A stretch of 46,964 nucleotides of DNA from an uncultured Bacteroidales bacterium (GTDB taxonomy: Bacteria; Bacteroidota; Bacteroidia; Bacteroidales; UBA932), in NCBI GenBank assembly GCA_900319405.1, contig ONOH01000014.1, positions 1 through 46,964 on the forward strand, read 5' to 3'. Below, piece by piece: positions 1 to 8,024 of the stretch (position 1 is the stretch's first letter; the number at the start of each line of letters is the position of its first letter). The notes beneath the pieces are model-generated. The model saw only the letters and a list, made by a program, of their open reading frames with translations. It had not been told where the DNA came from and made no database searches. Both the position numbers and the translations under genes were made by a program.

Positions 1-1089
1 AAGACCCTCTCTGAAATTCTGTCCCTTTCGTCCCGCCAGTCCCGTCTGTCCTGTCCGTCCCGTTCCCCCGGCTCGCTCGTCTGCGACATCCTTGCGAAAG
101 ACGGCTGCAAGACAGGCGCGTTCTTCTTCGGGATGAGCGAGGAGGCGATACCCTTCGTGGGAATCGTCGTTCCGCTGGTGGTTTCCATGGGCTACGATGC
201 CATTATGGGGCTCCTGGTGGTGTATGTGGCATCCAATATCGGCTTTTCCAGCGCCTTCCTCAATCCTTTTACCGTGGGGATCGCCCAGGGCATGGCAGAC
301 CTTCCACCCTTCTCGGGAATGGGCTACCGCATCTTCTGCTGGGCCTTCCTGACGACGCTCCTGTGCATTTTTGTGGTTTTCTACGCGAAGAAGACAAGAA
401 AGGCTCCTCAGGAGAGGGCTGTGATAAATGCCGATAAACTGAGCCCAAGGCAGGCCTGGATCCTGCTTGTACTCTTCCTCACCGTCGTCGCCCTGATTGC
501 CGGAGTCACGCTCCGGGGCTGGTATATGCCGGAGATAACGGGACTCTTCCTGGCGATGGGAATCCTCTGCGGCATTATCTCGGGCTTCTCCGCCAACCGG
601 ATTGCAGACGAACTGATAGCCGGAGCCAGAGACATCCTGTCCGCCGCCCTTGTGGTGGGATTTGCCTCCGGCATCATCATCATCCTGCAGGACGGCAGGA
701 TCGTGGACAGCATCCTTCATGGGATGCAGGAGTCGCTGGACGGCACCGGCGAGGCATCATCCCTGGCGGCGATGTACGGCATCCAGGCCGTGATAAACTT
801 TCTCATTCCAAGTGCAACGGCCAAGGCCGCCATCACCATCCCCATCATGGCACCCTTCTCAGACCTGGTAGGGGTGTCCCGGCAGGCCATGGTCCTGGCC
901 TTCCAGTTTGGAGACGGCTTCACCAATATGATTACGCCCACATCCGGGGTCCTTATGGCAGCCCTTGCCATGGCCCGCGTGCCCTATGAAAAATGGGCCA
1001 AGTGGATATGGAAGGGAGTCGCAGTCCTCCTTCTGCTGGGACTCATCCTCCTTCTCCCCACACTCTTCCTGTCCCCGAGCGGGTTCTGA
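1..1089 (+). CDS. YfcC/DcuC-type membrane transporter, C-terminal part
   Basis: The frame is open to the first base, so the gene is cut by the window edge. From about base 112 on, the protein matches the YfcC family (C4-dicarboxylate anaerobic carrier superfamily; inner-membrane carriers, substrate usually unknown). Visible family marks are FGMSEEAIPF, an NPFTVGIAQG loop, and near the end FQFGDGFTNMITPTSGVL followed by PYEKWAKW and a last hydrophobic helix. There are about five to six further membrane segments. About 320 residues fit the family, against a usual 450-500. The 40 or so codons before base 112 are Ser/Arg-rich and do not look like the membrane helices expected there, so the gene may be broken or joined to other sequence at this edge. 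An internal ATG at 133 is unlikely to be a real start, because conserved residues lie before it. Convergent with trpS. Confidence 0.75.
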   Translation, partial: KTLSEILSLSSRQSRLSCPSRSPGSLVCDILAKDGCKTGAFFFGMSEEAIPFVGIVVPLVVSMGYDAIMGLLVVYVASNIGFSSAFLNPFTVGIAQGMADLPPFSGMGYRIFCWAFLTTLLCIFVVFYAKKTRKAPQERAVINADKLSPRQAWILLVLFLTVVALIAGVTLRGWYMPEITGLFLAMGILCGIISGFSANRIADELIAGARDILSAALVVGFASGIIIILQDGRIVDSILHGMQESLDGTGEASSLAAMYGIQAVINFLIPSATAKAAITIPIMAPFSDLVGVSRQAMVLAFQFGDGFTNMITPTSGVLMAALAMARVPYEKWAKWIWKGVAVLLLLGLILLLPTLFLSPSGF

Positions 1090-1224
1090 CGAGGCCCCAT
1101 CCCACACGGCAAACCGCAGAATGCGCTGTCCCATTCGGTTCAAGAACCGGCCCATAGTATACCTCGGCACCGCGACTTACACGAAAACGCCCCAAAACGC
1201 GTTTGTCGCGCAGCCAGAGGCAGC

Positions 1225-2337
1225 CTACTGGCGATACCTGGCGGCCTGCTCTGCGATGAGGGCGGCGTCGTCGAAGTAATTGATCCGCATGGCATCCTTC
1301 ATCTCGTGGAGGGTTTTGGCAGCCACTTCGCGGGCGGCCTCGGAGCCCTTGCAGAGGATGTTGTACACCTCGGGGATGTCCTGCTCGTAGGAGTGACGGC
1401 GCTCCCGGATGGGATCCAGGCGGTGGTTGAGGACGTTGATGAGGAACTTCTTGCACTTCATATCTCCCAGGCCTCCGCGGCGGTAATGATCCTTGAGCTC
1501 TTCCAGGTTGTTGTATTCCGGCCAGAAGCGGCCGAAGTCATCGGCCTCGCAGAAAGCATCCAGATAGGTGAACACACAGTTTCCTTCCACCTTGCCGGGA
1601 TCTTCCACGCGAAGGTGTCCGGGATCCGTGAACATCCCCTTCACCTTTTGCTCCATATCCTTGGGCGTGTCGGAAAGGTAGATGCAGTTACCCAGGGACT
1701 TGCTCATCTTGGACTTGCCGTCCGTGCCGGGAAGGCGGCGGCAGACCAGATTGCCGGGAAGCAGGATTTCCGGTTCCACCAGTACGTCGCACTTGTAGGT
1801 TCCGTTGAAACTGCGCACGATTTCCCGGCACTGCTCGATCATCGGCTCCTGGTCCTCTCCCACCGGGACGGTGGTGGACTTGAAGGCGCAGATATCGGCC
1901 GCCTGCGATATGGGATAGGTGAAGAATCCTACGGGGAGGCCCCGTTTGTTGTCATCCGTGGCGCCGCCTTCGAAACCGCGCATGGCCATCTCGGTCTTGA
2001 CCGTAGGGTTGCGCTGGAGGCGTTGCACCGTAACCAGATTGGAGAAGAACTGCGTCATTTCGTGCAGTTCGGGAATCTGGCTCTGGATGAAGATGGTCAC
2101 TTTTTCCGGATCCAGGCCGCAGGAAAGATAATCCAGAGCCACCTCTATGATGTTCTGACGCACCTTTTCGGGATTGTCGGCATTGTCTGTAAGCGCCTGA
2201 ACGTCTGCTATGAATACAAACATTCTGTCATAGTTTCCCTCTTCCTGCAAAAGAACGCGGTTGCGAAGGGAACCCACATAATGACCCAGATGGAGTTTTC
2301 CGGTGGGACGGTCTCCGGTAAGGATGATTCTGCCCAT
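1225..2337 (-). CDS. trpS: tryptophanyl-tRNA synthetase
   Basis: Cytoplasmic class I aminoacyl-tRNA synthetase that charges tRNA-Trp. The 370-residue protein has the ATP-binding HIGH motif as HLGH at residues 16-19 ([12 protein letters not shown]) and the KMSKS loop at 210-214. Between them lie the conserved NPTVKTE and PVGEDQ segments. It is slightly longer than the usual 330-350 residues. The start ATG lies one base after the stop codon of the upstream coiled-coil gene, so the two are almost certainly co-transcribed and translationally coupled. No separate promoter is visible. Confidence 0.96.
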   Translation of the reverse strand: MGRIILTGDRPTGKLHLGHYVGSLRNRVLLQEEGNYDRMFVFIADVQALTDNADNPEKVRQNIIEVALDYLSCGLDPEKVTIFIQSQIPELHEMTQFFSNLVTVQRLQRNPTVKTEMAMRGFEGGATDDNKRGLPVGFFTYPISQAADICAFKSTTVPVGEDQEPMIEQCREIVRSFNGTYKCDVLVEPEILLPGNLVCRRLPGTDGKSKMSKSLGNCIYLSDTPKDMEQKVKGMFTDPGHLRVEDPGKVEGNCVFTYLDAFCEADDFGRFWPEYNNLEELKDHYRRGGLGDMKCKKFLINVLNHRLDPIRERRHSYEQDIPEVYNILCKGSEAAREVAAKTLHEMKDAMRINYFDDAALIAEQAARYRQ

Positions 2338-2338
2338 C

Positions 2339-2974
2339 TTATTTGGTGTTTAAGCTGTCAGCGGCCATCATTTCTGCTTTCTGGGCGGCTTTCACAGCCT
2401 TCTGGCTGGCCGATTCCAGTTTTTTGGCGGCCCTCACCTCTTTCTTCGCGGAAGAGATATCCTTCTTGGCCGCCCTGATCCGGGACTGCACCTCCTTGAG
2501 GGATTTCTTGCTCTGGTTCACCCGGGATTCCACCTTCTTATGCTCGCGCTGGGCCGATTTGTAGTCGGACTCAAGAGCCTTCACCTCCTCCTCCAGCTGG
2601 GAGATGTGCAACTTGTCCGAGGCATTCAGGCCACCTTCTGCCTTGCGGTGCTTCTTCTCCAGCTTGAGGGCATTTTTCTTGGCCCTGACCACCTCCTTCT
2701 TGGCATCCAGGGATTTCTTGGACACCTGGAGGGACTTCTTTCCTTCACTCAACTGCTCCTTATAGACATCGGCCTCTTTTTCCAGGCGGTTGATCTGACG
2801 CTGGGCGTCCTTGGTCTGCTCACCGGCCTTCTGCTGCACCGATTTCAGGTCCTGCCGGGCCTGCTCCAACTGCTGCTGGGCGCTCTGGACGGTTTCACCG
2901 GCCGTATTCTGAGCACCGGCCCCGACAGTCAGGGCCAAAGCGGCAATAACAAGTATGAAACGATTCTTTTTCAT
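2339..2974 (-). CDS. secreted coiled-coil protein of unknown function
   Basis: I do not recognise a named family. The 211-residue protein starts with a clear signal peptide ([21 protein letters not shown], cleavage near AGAQ). The rest is almost all predicted coiled coil, rich in Lys, Glu, Gln and Ala, with repeated KKS, KKEV and AAKK runs and no Cys. This suits a periplasmic or envelope-associated helical rod. It is the first gene of a two-gene unit with trpS (1 bp between them), an odd pairing of an exported protein with a tRNA synthetase. A good promoter lies at 3002-3033. The function is open; Lys/Ala-rich periplasmic proteins of this kind are often annotated only as hypothetical. Confidence 0.85.
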   Translation of the reverse strand: MKKNRFILVIAALALTVGAGAQNTAGETVQSAQQQLEQARQDLKSVQQKAGEQTKDAQRQINRLEKEADVYKEQLSEGKKSLQVSKKSLDAKKEVVRAKKNALKLEKKHRKAEGGLNASDKLHISQLEEEVKALESDYKSAQREHKKVESRVNQSKKSLKEVQSRIRAAKKDISSAKKEVRAAKKLESASQKAVKAAQKAEMMAADSLNTK

Positions 2975-3001
2975 CTTAAGATTACTTTTATTTCTATCTT
3001 A

Positions 3002-3033
3002 CAAAGATACGCTTTTTCCGGGAAACACCCAAA
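3002..3033 (-). promoter_or_regulatory. Bacteroidota-type promoter for the coiled-coil protein and trpS
   Basis: On the minus strand, TTTG (3030-3033), 20 bp, then TATCTTTG (3002-3009). This is the -33/-7 arrangement known for the Bacteroidota primary sigma factor. It lies 27 bp before the start codon. The 3041-3074 palindrome sits 7 bp upstream of the -33 element. Confidence 0.75.
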
Positions 3034-3040
3034 AACAAGC

Positions 3041-3115
3041 TTCGTGTGCAAAACAGGGGCCCTTTGCACACGAAAGCTCCCGCAAACACCGTCCGTGTGC
3101 ACCAAGGGCCGGTTG
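3041..3115. repeat. paired REP-like palindrome downstream of the RAYT gene
   Basis: First unit: TTCGTGTGCAAA (3041-3052) pairs perfectly with TTTGCACACGAA (3063-3074) around a 10-base G-rich loop. Second unit: TCCGTGTGCA at 3092-3101 begins exactly 51 bp after the equivalent base of the first, but its right arm is lost. The same pair structure occurs at 4183-4268 on the other side of the RAYT gene and at 12601-12686 inside tilS. Confidence 0.85.
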
Positions 3116-3136
3116 AGAAGCCACGAGCCAGGAAAC

Positions 3137-4045
3137 TTACGAGGATTTGGGAACGGGAAAAAACTGGTTCACCTGATCTATCGGAAGACGAAGAACCTGG
3201 GCAATTTGCTTGTTGCCGCTCATCAATTCCGCCTTCATCCGCCGGGCTGCCTCAAGGCGCTGATCCGGGAGCAGCAGGCTCACTGTCTTCACCTTATACC
3301 AGTCAGACACAATCCGGAAAACATCCTCATTGGGAAGTTGAATGATTTCTCCAATCCAACGGGCTGTTTCCGCATCTGCCTCCACTTTCCGTGTCAGCAT
3401 ATAAAAGTATTGATGGGCCGATTCAAAAAAAGCCTCAGCCCGACGATAGTCTACAAAACCTGAACGGAGGATGAGACCATCCAACACTTCCCAGGTAACG
3501 GGAAAGTCGATGATCCGGGACTGAACAATGCATCGCTTTTCCCTGTATGTCAGTTTATTGAAAGGGATTCCCCTTGAGCAGTGAGTTATGTTTTCATTGA
3601 ACATCAAGTGCGCACCGCTCCACCGATAACCCGTCGGTGTGACATCCCGTCCGGCCACATAAGGGTTACGTGAGATATACAAGATGGCATTCCGAAGATT
3701 GCGCAGATCACTGATGGGCTTGATCTGGATATCCCACTGCGCCAATGACGGATTCCCGCGTTTAATCTGGTAGCGGCTCATCATTTTCCGAAATCTATCT
3801 GCAAACTCCTCCACTTGGCCACACGGACCTTCGAATAGAAAATGCAGATGATTGTTCATTTCCACATCATTCAAAAGCCGTAGTTCCAATCCTGCCAAAG
3901 CCACTGCCATCATATTGGTCCCATCTTTGAATTCTTGCTCACTGCTGAATAGCAGCCACGGCAGATTCTCCGTGGTTACAATAAAGAACGGACCTCCTTC
4001 CCGAAAGATGCGCTCACACCTGTTTTCTCTTTCCCAATAGTTCAT
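3137..4045 (-). CDS. REP-associated tyrosine transposase (RAYT), Y1 HUH family
   Basis: Single-strand DNA nuclease/transposase-like protein of the IS200/IS605-related Y1 superfamily. The metal-binding HUH motif is H66-L67-H68 in DVEMNNHLHFLFEG. The segment LRNAILYISRNPYVAG (about 117-132) matches the family's Y-I-x-x-NP-x-x-AG region and holds the candidate catalytic Tyr (Tyr123; Tyr129 is the alternative). At 302 residues it is longer than the best known enterobacterial RAYTs (about 165). The extra C-terminal part ends in a helix-turn-helix-like stretch (NKQIAQVLRLPIDQVNQFF). RAYTs are single-copy, domesticated-looking genes thought to spread REP palindromes. Palindrome pairs flank this gene at 3041-3115 and 4183-4268, which strongly supports the call. 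The frame is intact and no terminal inverted repeats of an ordinary insertion sequence are seen. Confidence 0.85.
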   Translation of the reverse strand: MNYWERENRCERIFREGGPFFIVTTENLPWLLFSSEQEFKDGTNMMAVALAGLELRLLNDVEMNNHLHFLFEGPCGQVEEFADRFRKMMSRYQIKRGNPSLAQWDIQIKPISDLRNLRNAILYISRNPYVAGRDVTPTGYRWSGAHLMFNENITHCSRGIPFNKLTYREKRCIVQSRIIDFPVTWEVLDGLILRSGFVDYRRAEAFFESAHQYFYMLTRKVEADAETARWIGEIIQLPNEDVFRIVSDWYKVKTVSLLLPDQRLEAARRMKAELMSGNKQIAQVLRLPIDQVNQFFPVPKSS

Positions 4046-4090
4046 TTCATTTTTTTACAAAGGAAATCATTATTACCGGTTTATGAAAAG

Positions 4091-4104
4091 ATTAAACGTT
4101 TAAT
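4091..4104. promoter_or_regulatory. perfect 14-bp palindrome upstream of the RAYT gene
   Basis: ATTAAACGTTTAAT is a perfect inverted repeat 46 bp before the RAYT start codon, in an otherwise featureless AT-rich stretch (4046-4180). It could be an operator. No clear TAnnTTTG promoter was found next to it. Confidence 0.35.
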
Positions 4105-4182
4105 TTCAAAAACGGCCTCACACATATCTGGAAAGCCATCCTCAGTACCGTATTCATCTGCTTTCCACAGAAAAAACGTAAA

Positions 4183-4268
4183 CTCCGTGTGCAAAACAGG
4201 GGGCATTTGCTCACGGAGGGACCAAAAAACAAGCTCCGTGTGCAAAACAGGGGTGTTTTGCACACGGA
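4183..4268. repeat. paired REP-like palindrome between dnaK and the RAYT gene
   Basis: Unit 1: 13-base arms at 4183-4195 and 4206-4218 with one mismatch. Unit 2: a perfect 14-bp stem, TCCGTGTGCAAAAC (4235-4248) with GTTTTGCACACGGA (4255-4268), and a 6-base loop. The shared GTGTGCAAA starts at 4187 and 4238, 51 bp apart. The pair lies 25-111 bp after the dnaK stop codon, so it may also stabilise the dnaK mRNA end or help stop transcription, although no long T run follows. Confidence 0.88.
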
Positions 4269-4293
4269 ACGAACAGACAGATGGTTTCGGAGC

Positions 4294-6201
4294 TTACTGC
4301 TCGTCGGGACCCTGGTCCTGGGGACCGGGCTGGGGACCGCCGCCGAAGGGACCCTGAGGGCCACCCTGGAACGGGCCCTGGGTACCGCCCTGAGGGCCTC
4401 CGGCCTGTTGTCCGGCCTGGTACATCTTCTCGAAGGCTTTGTTCAGGGCCTCGGAGTAACGGTCGATATCGGCCAGGTTCTGGGCCTTGACGGCTTCCTT
4501 CAGGAGGTTGCAGTTGGATTCCACCTCGGCCTTCACATCGGCGGGGACTTTGTCTCCGTTCTCCTTCAGGAACTTCTCGGCCTGGAAAGTGAGGGCGTCG
4601 GCACCGTTGATTTTGTCGATGCGCTCCTTCTCGGCCTTGTCGGCGGCCTCGTTGGCCTTGGCCTCGTCGCGCATGCGCTGGATTTCGGCGTCGGACAGGC
4701 CGCTGGAGGCCTCGATGCGGATGTGCTGCTCCTTGCCGGTGGCCTTATCCACAGCGCTGACGTTGAGGATGCCGTTGGCATCGATGTCGAAGGTTACCTC
4801 GATCTGGGGCACGCCGCGGGGTGCGGGAGCAATGCCGTCCAGGTGGAAAATGCCGATCTGCTTGTTGTCCTTGGCCATCGAACGCTCGCCCTGCAGGACG
4901 CGGATTTCCACGCCGGGCTGGTTGTCGGCCGCAGTAGAGAAGATCTGGCTCTTCTTGGCCGGGATGGTGGTGTTGGACTCGATGAGCTTGGTCATCACGC
5001 CGCCGAGGGTCTCGATACCGAGGCTGAGCGGGGTGACATCCAGAAGGAGCACGTCCTTCACGTCACCGGCCAGCACGCCGCCCTGGATGGATGCACCGAT
5101 GGCAACCACCTCGTCGGGGTTCACGCTCTTGTTGGGCTCCTTGCCGAAGAAGTTCTTCACCAGCTCCTGCACGTAAGGGATGCGGGTGGAACCGCCCACG
5201 AGCAGGACCTCGTCGATGTCAGAGGGATTCAGGTGCGCGTCGCTCAGGGCCTGGCGGCAAGGGGCGATGCTGCGCTGGAACAGGCTGTCGGAAAGCTGCT
5301 CGAACTTGGCGCGGGTCAGGGTCTTGGCCAGGTGCTTGGGCACGCCGTCCACCGGCATGATGTACGGAAGATTGATTTCCGTAGAAGTCTGGCTGGAGAG
5401 CTCAATCTTGGCCTTTTCGGCCGCCTCTTTCAGGCGCTGGAGGGCCATCGGATCTTTCTTGAGGTCCAGACCGCCGTTCTCGGAGGCGAATTCTGCGGCC
5501 AGCCAGTCGATGATGACCTGGTCGAAATCGTCGCCGCCCAGGTGGGTGTCACCATTGGTGGAGAGCACCTCGAACACGCCGTCGCCCAGCTGGAGGATGG
5601 AGATGTCGAAAGTACCGCCGCCAAGGTCATAGACGGCCACCTTCATATCCTTGTCCTTCTTGTCCAGGCCATAGGCAAGGGCTGCGGCGGTGGGCTCGTT
5701 GATGATGCGCTTCACGTCCAGGCCGGCGATGCGGCCGGCCTCCTTGGTAGCCTGGCGCTGGGAGTCGGAGAAATAGGCCGGGACGGTGATGACCGCCTCC
5801 GTGACCTCCTGACGGAGATATTCCTCGGCCGTCTTCTTCATCTTCTGAAGGATCATGGCCGATATCTCCTGGGGAGTGTAGAGTTTGCCGTTGATGTCCA
5901 CGCGGGGGGTGTTGTTTTCACCGCGGACCACTTTGTAAGGCATGCGGGAGACCTCGGTGTTTACCTGGTCGAAGGTTTCACCCATGAAACGCTTGATGGA
6001 GAATACGGTGTTGTTGGGATTGGTGATGGCCTGACGCTTGGCCGGAGAGCCGATTTTACGCTCTCCCCCGTCGGTGAAAGCCACCACGGAAGGGGTGGTG
6101 CGCTGCCCCTCGTTGTTGATGATGACGGTAGGCTGATTGCCTTCCATCACTGCGACGCAGGAATTGGTGGTTCCCAGGTCGATGCCGATAATTTTACCCA
6201 T
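4294..6201 (-). CDS. dnaK: chaperone protein DnaK (Hsp70)
   Basis: ATP-dependent cytoplasmic chaperone of 635 residues, the normal length. The start was placed at [18 protein letters not shown], the invariant N-terminus; an in-frame ATG 63 bp upstream is rejected because it adds residues outside the family. The nucleotide-binding domain shows DLGGGTFD and [14 protein letters not shown]. The substrate-binding domain starts near [18 protein letters not shown]. The C-terminal lid ends in a Gly/Pro/Gln-rich tail ([17 protein letters not shown]) before DEQ. No grpE, dnaJ or hrcA lies nearby, and no CIRCE element was seen upstream. It follows the OmpP1-like gene after a 119-bp gap with a hairpin at 6233-6261. 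Confidence 0.98.
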   Translation of the reverse strand: MGKIIGIDLGTTNSCVAVMEGNQPTVIINNEGQRTTPSVVAFTDGGERKIGSPAKRQAITNPNNTVFSIKRFMGETFDQVNTEVSRMPYKVVRGENNTPRVDINGKLYTPQEISAMILQKMKKTAEEYLRQEVTEAVITVPAYFSDSQRQATKEAGRIAGLDVKRIINEPTAAALAYGLDKKDKDMKVAVYDLGGGTFDISILQLGDGVFEVLSTNGDTHLGGDDFDQVIIDWLAAEFASENGGLDLKKDPMALQRLKEAAEKAKIELSSQTSTEINLPYIMPVDGVPKHLAKTLTRAKFEQLSDSLFQRSIAPCRQALSDAHLNPSDIDEVLLVGGSTRIPYVQELVKNFFGKEPNKSVNPDEVVAIGASIQGGVLAGDVKDVLLLDVTPLSLGIETLGGVMTKLIESNTTIPAKKSQIFSTAADNQPGVEIRVLQGERSMAKDNKQIGIFHLDGIAPAPRGVPQIEVTFDIDANGILNVSAVDKATGKEQHIRIEASSGLSDAEIQRMRDEAKANEAADKAEKERIDKINGADALTFQAEKFLKENGDKVPADVKAEVESNCNLLKEAVKAQNLADIDRYSEALNKAFEKMYQAGQQAGGPQGGTQGPFQGGPQGPFGGGPQPGPQDQGPDEQ

Positions 6202-6232
6202 AATATCAAGTTTTAAATTTTGTTTACAAATT

Positions 6233-6261
6233 AAGGCGCCGTCCGTAATGGGCGACGCCTT
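6233..6261 (-). terminator. hairpin between the OmpP1-like gene and dnaK
   Basis: AAGGCG and CGCCTT arms with an inner CGTCC/GGGCG stem and one mismatch form an 11-bp hairpin 60 bp after the OmpP1-like stop codon and 31 bp before dnaK. On the minus strand it is followed by TTAATTTG, only a weak T run. It may be a terminator of the upstream gene or part of the dnaK leader. Confidence 0.35.
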
Positions 6262-6320
6262 CATTTTATCGAACTTCGTGCCAGCGGTTCAAGGCTGACA
6301 AAATGGCAGGTAATCGGGAC

Positions 6321-8003
6321 TTAAAAGCGCCATCCTGCCGTTAGAACGATGTCCATCATATTGGGCTTGACCTCCACTTCCGGGACGGGTACGCTCCAAT
6401 CTATGTACTTGCTGGTGAAATCCCGGTCATAGTTCCAATAGTGGTAGGGCATCAGGTACTCCTTGGGCGCAAAGCGGAAGCGGAAGGCCGCATCCAGGAA
6501 GAAAGAGCCGAAGGAATAGCCCAGGCCGAAGGAGACGAGGTGCTTGACAAGGGCCATCTTCTCGGAGGAGGTGAGCGGAGTGGTGCTCCAGTCTTCCTCC
6601 AGCCAGTTTTTCTGGCCATAAGTGACCATATTGTAACCCACGCGGATAGCGAGGGGTTCCACGGGCTTGAACTCCATTCCCGCGCGAAGCTGATGGGCCA
6701 GGCCCAGGGCATCCCGGATGTCGGCATTGGCATCATCCAGGTAGGCGGGAGTGGCAGAAGTATTGGCTCCGACGTAGCGGATGGCACCATAGTTGACCAG
6801 CTCGTAGTCGGCGCTGAGGACGGCGAAACTGCCAAAACTGTAGGCGGCACCCACATTGAAACGCCAGGGTTCCCGCATCCGGTAAGACCAGCTGTCTTCC
6901 GGCGTAGTGGAAGGAACCAGGGTCTTTCCGTTGGTGAGGACCTCTCCGGAGAAGGCCTGACGGGCCGCGTAACTGAGGAGAACGGGAGTCTGAACGGCAC
7001 CGCCCAGACGGAGTCCGGCCACCGGACGCCACAGGAAACCGAGCTTGGCATAGATTCCCGTTCCGCGAAGCGAATAATTGTGCTTCATCTGCAGGCTCTT
7101 CAGGGAAGCCCTGCTGCCGTCGGTGTACTCGATGACGGGGAAATCGTCCGGATTGTCCGGGGCTTCAAAGAAATACTCCGAGAGGCTGTAACGCAAGGTG
7201 GTAAAACCTACATTGGCGCCGATATAGAACGTATCGTTGTAATTGGCCGAGAAGTTGAACACGACATCGTACTTGTTGCCGTGGGTCTGCTGTCCGTATT
7301 TCTGGAACAGCGGGCCGGCCACCCAGCAGTTGCCGACGGCATCCCGCACCTCGGTCACGGCCTGATAGTCTCCGGGAAATCCCGGAATGCCGTTGAACAT
7401 ACCGGAGCGATAGCCCATCATATCCACCCATTTGGGCATACGGGCGGCGTCGCCCCCGTCGTACCACCAGCTTTCGGACCCGAGGACGGTTTCCGAATAG
7501 CCTGCCGCAGACGTAGCCAGCGAAGCGGCGTAGGAATTATCCGCATTGATGCCGGAGGCATTGAAACGTCCGGTGTAATTGTTGGTGGCATTGAGCACGA
7601 GACCAAAGGAGGTGCGCCTCCAACCGGAACGGCGGCCCGTATCAATGGTAAAAATGGCGCCGACATTAGGAAGGGTCATTCTGCCATAAGTGGTACGGAC
7701 GGCATCTCCCAGGCCGACGGCGGCGGATTCCCCCTGTCCCACGACACCGCTGGCACGGGTGGTGGAAAGGGTGAAGCCGGGGCTGATGACAAACTGCGAA
7801 TACGAAGCCACCGAAGAGCCGGCCGGATTGATGGTGATGGAGCCGGGGTCACCGCCGACGGCAGTGACGGCATTTCCCATCCCCAGGGTGCGCGCCGTAC
7901 CGATATAGTTGTTCTCGGTGAAAAAACGTGCGTCCTGCCAATCCTGGGCGCTGGCCGCCAAGGCGACGGCCGTTCCCAAAATGAAGGTCAATATCCTTTT
8001 CAT
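6321..8003 (-). CDS. outer-membrane transporter of the FadL/OmpP1 family
   Basis: Predicted outer-membrane beta-barrel of 560 residues. It has a signal peptide (MKRILTFILGTAVALAASAQ) and then the family's N-terminal hatch signature, seen as ARTLGMGNAVTAVGGDPGSITINPAG, here with the typical NPAG turn. The rest alternates short amphipathic strands with aromatic residues and ends in a strand with terminal Phe (MDIVLTAGWRF), as outer-membrane proteins do. Family members move long-chain fatty acids or other hydrophobic compounds; the substrate here is unknown. The gene follows the low-complexity lipoprotein after 21 bp, so the two probably form a unit. Confidence 0.88.
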   Translation of the reverse strand: MKRILTFILGTAVALAASAQDWQDARFFTENNYIGTARTLGMGNAVTAVGGDPGSITINPAGSSVASYSQFVISPGFTLSTTRASGVVGQGESAAVGLGDAVRTTYGRMTLPNVGAIFTIDTGRRSGWRRTSFGLVLNATNNYTGRFNASGINADNSYAASLATSAAGYSETVLGSESWWYDGGDAARMPKWVDMMGYRSGMFNGIPGFPGDYQAVTEVRDAVGNCWVAGPLFQKYGQQTHGNKYDVVFNFSANYNDTFYIGANVGFTTLRYSLSEYFFEAPDNPDDFPVIEYTDGSRASLKSLQMKHNYSLRGTGIYAKLGFLWRPVAGLRLGGAVQTPVLLSYAARQAFSGEVLTNGKTLVPSTTPEDSWSYRMREPWRFNVGAAYSFGSFAVLSADYELVNYGAIRYVGANTSATPAYLDDANADIRDALGLAHQLRAGMEFKPVEPLAIRVGYNMVTYGQKNWLEEDWSTTPLTSSEKMALVKHLVSFGLGYSFGSFFLDAAFRFRFAPKEYLMPYHYWNYDRDFTSKYIDWSVPVPEVEVKPNMMDIVLTAGWRF

Positions 8004-8024
8004 AACAAATATCTTTTTTAATAA

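Noticed and set aside
1136-1149. tRNA T-arm or terminator in the gap before trpS
   Set aside because: CGGTTC-AA-GAACCG is a short inverted repeat, but no cloverleaf or T run can be built around it.
4081-4263. Small minus-strand open frame with repeated PVLHTE peptides
   Set aside because: It is only the translation of the palindrome pair and has no homology or start signal.
3041-4268. CRISPR-like array at the repeated palindromes
   Set aside because: Only two units per locus, spacers of different length character, strong inverted symmetry, a RAYT gene and no cas genes.
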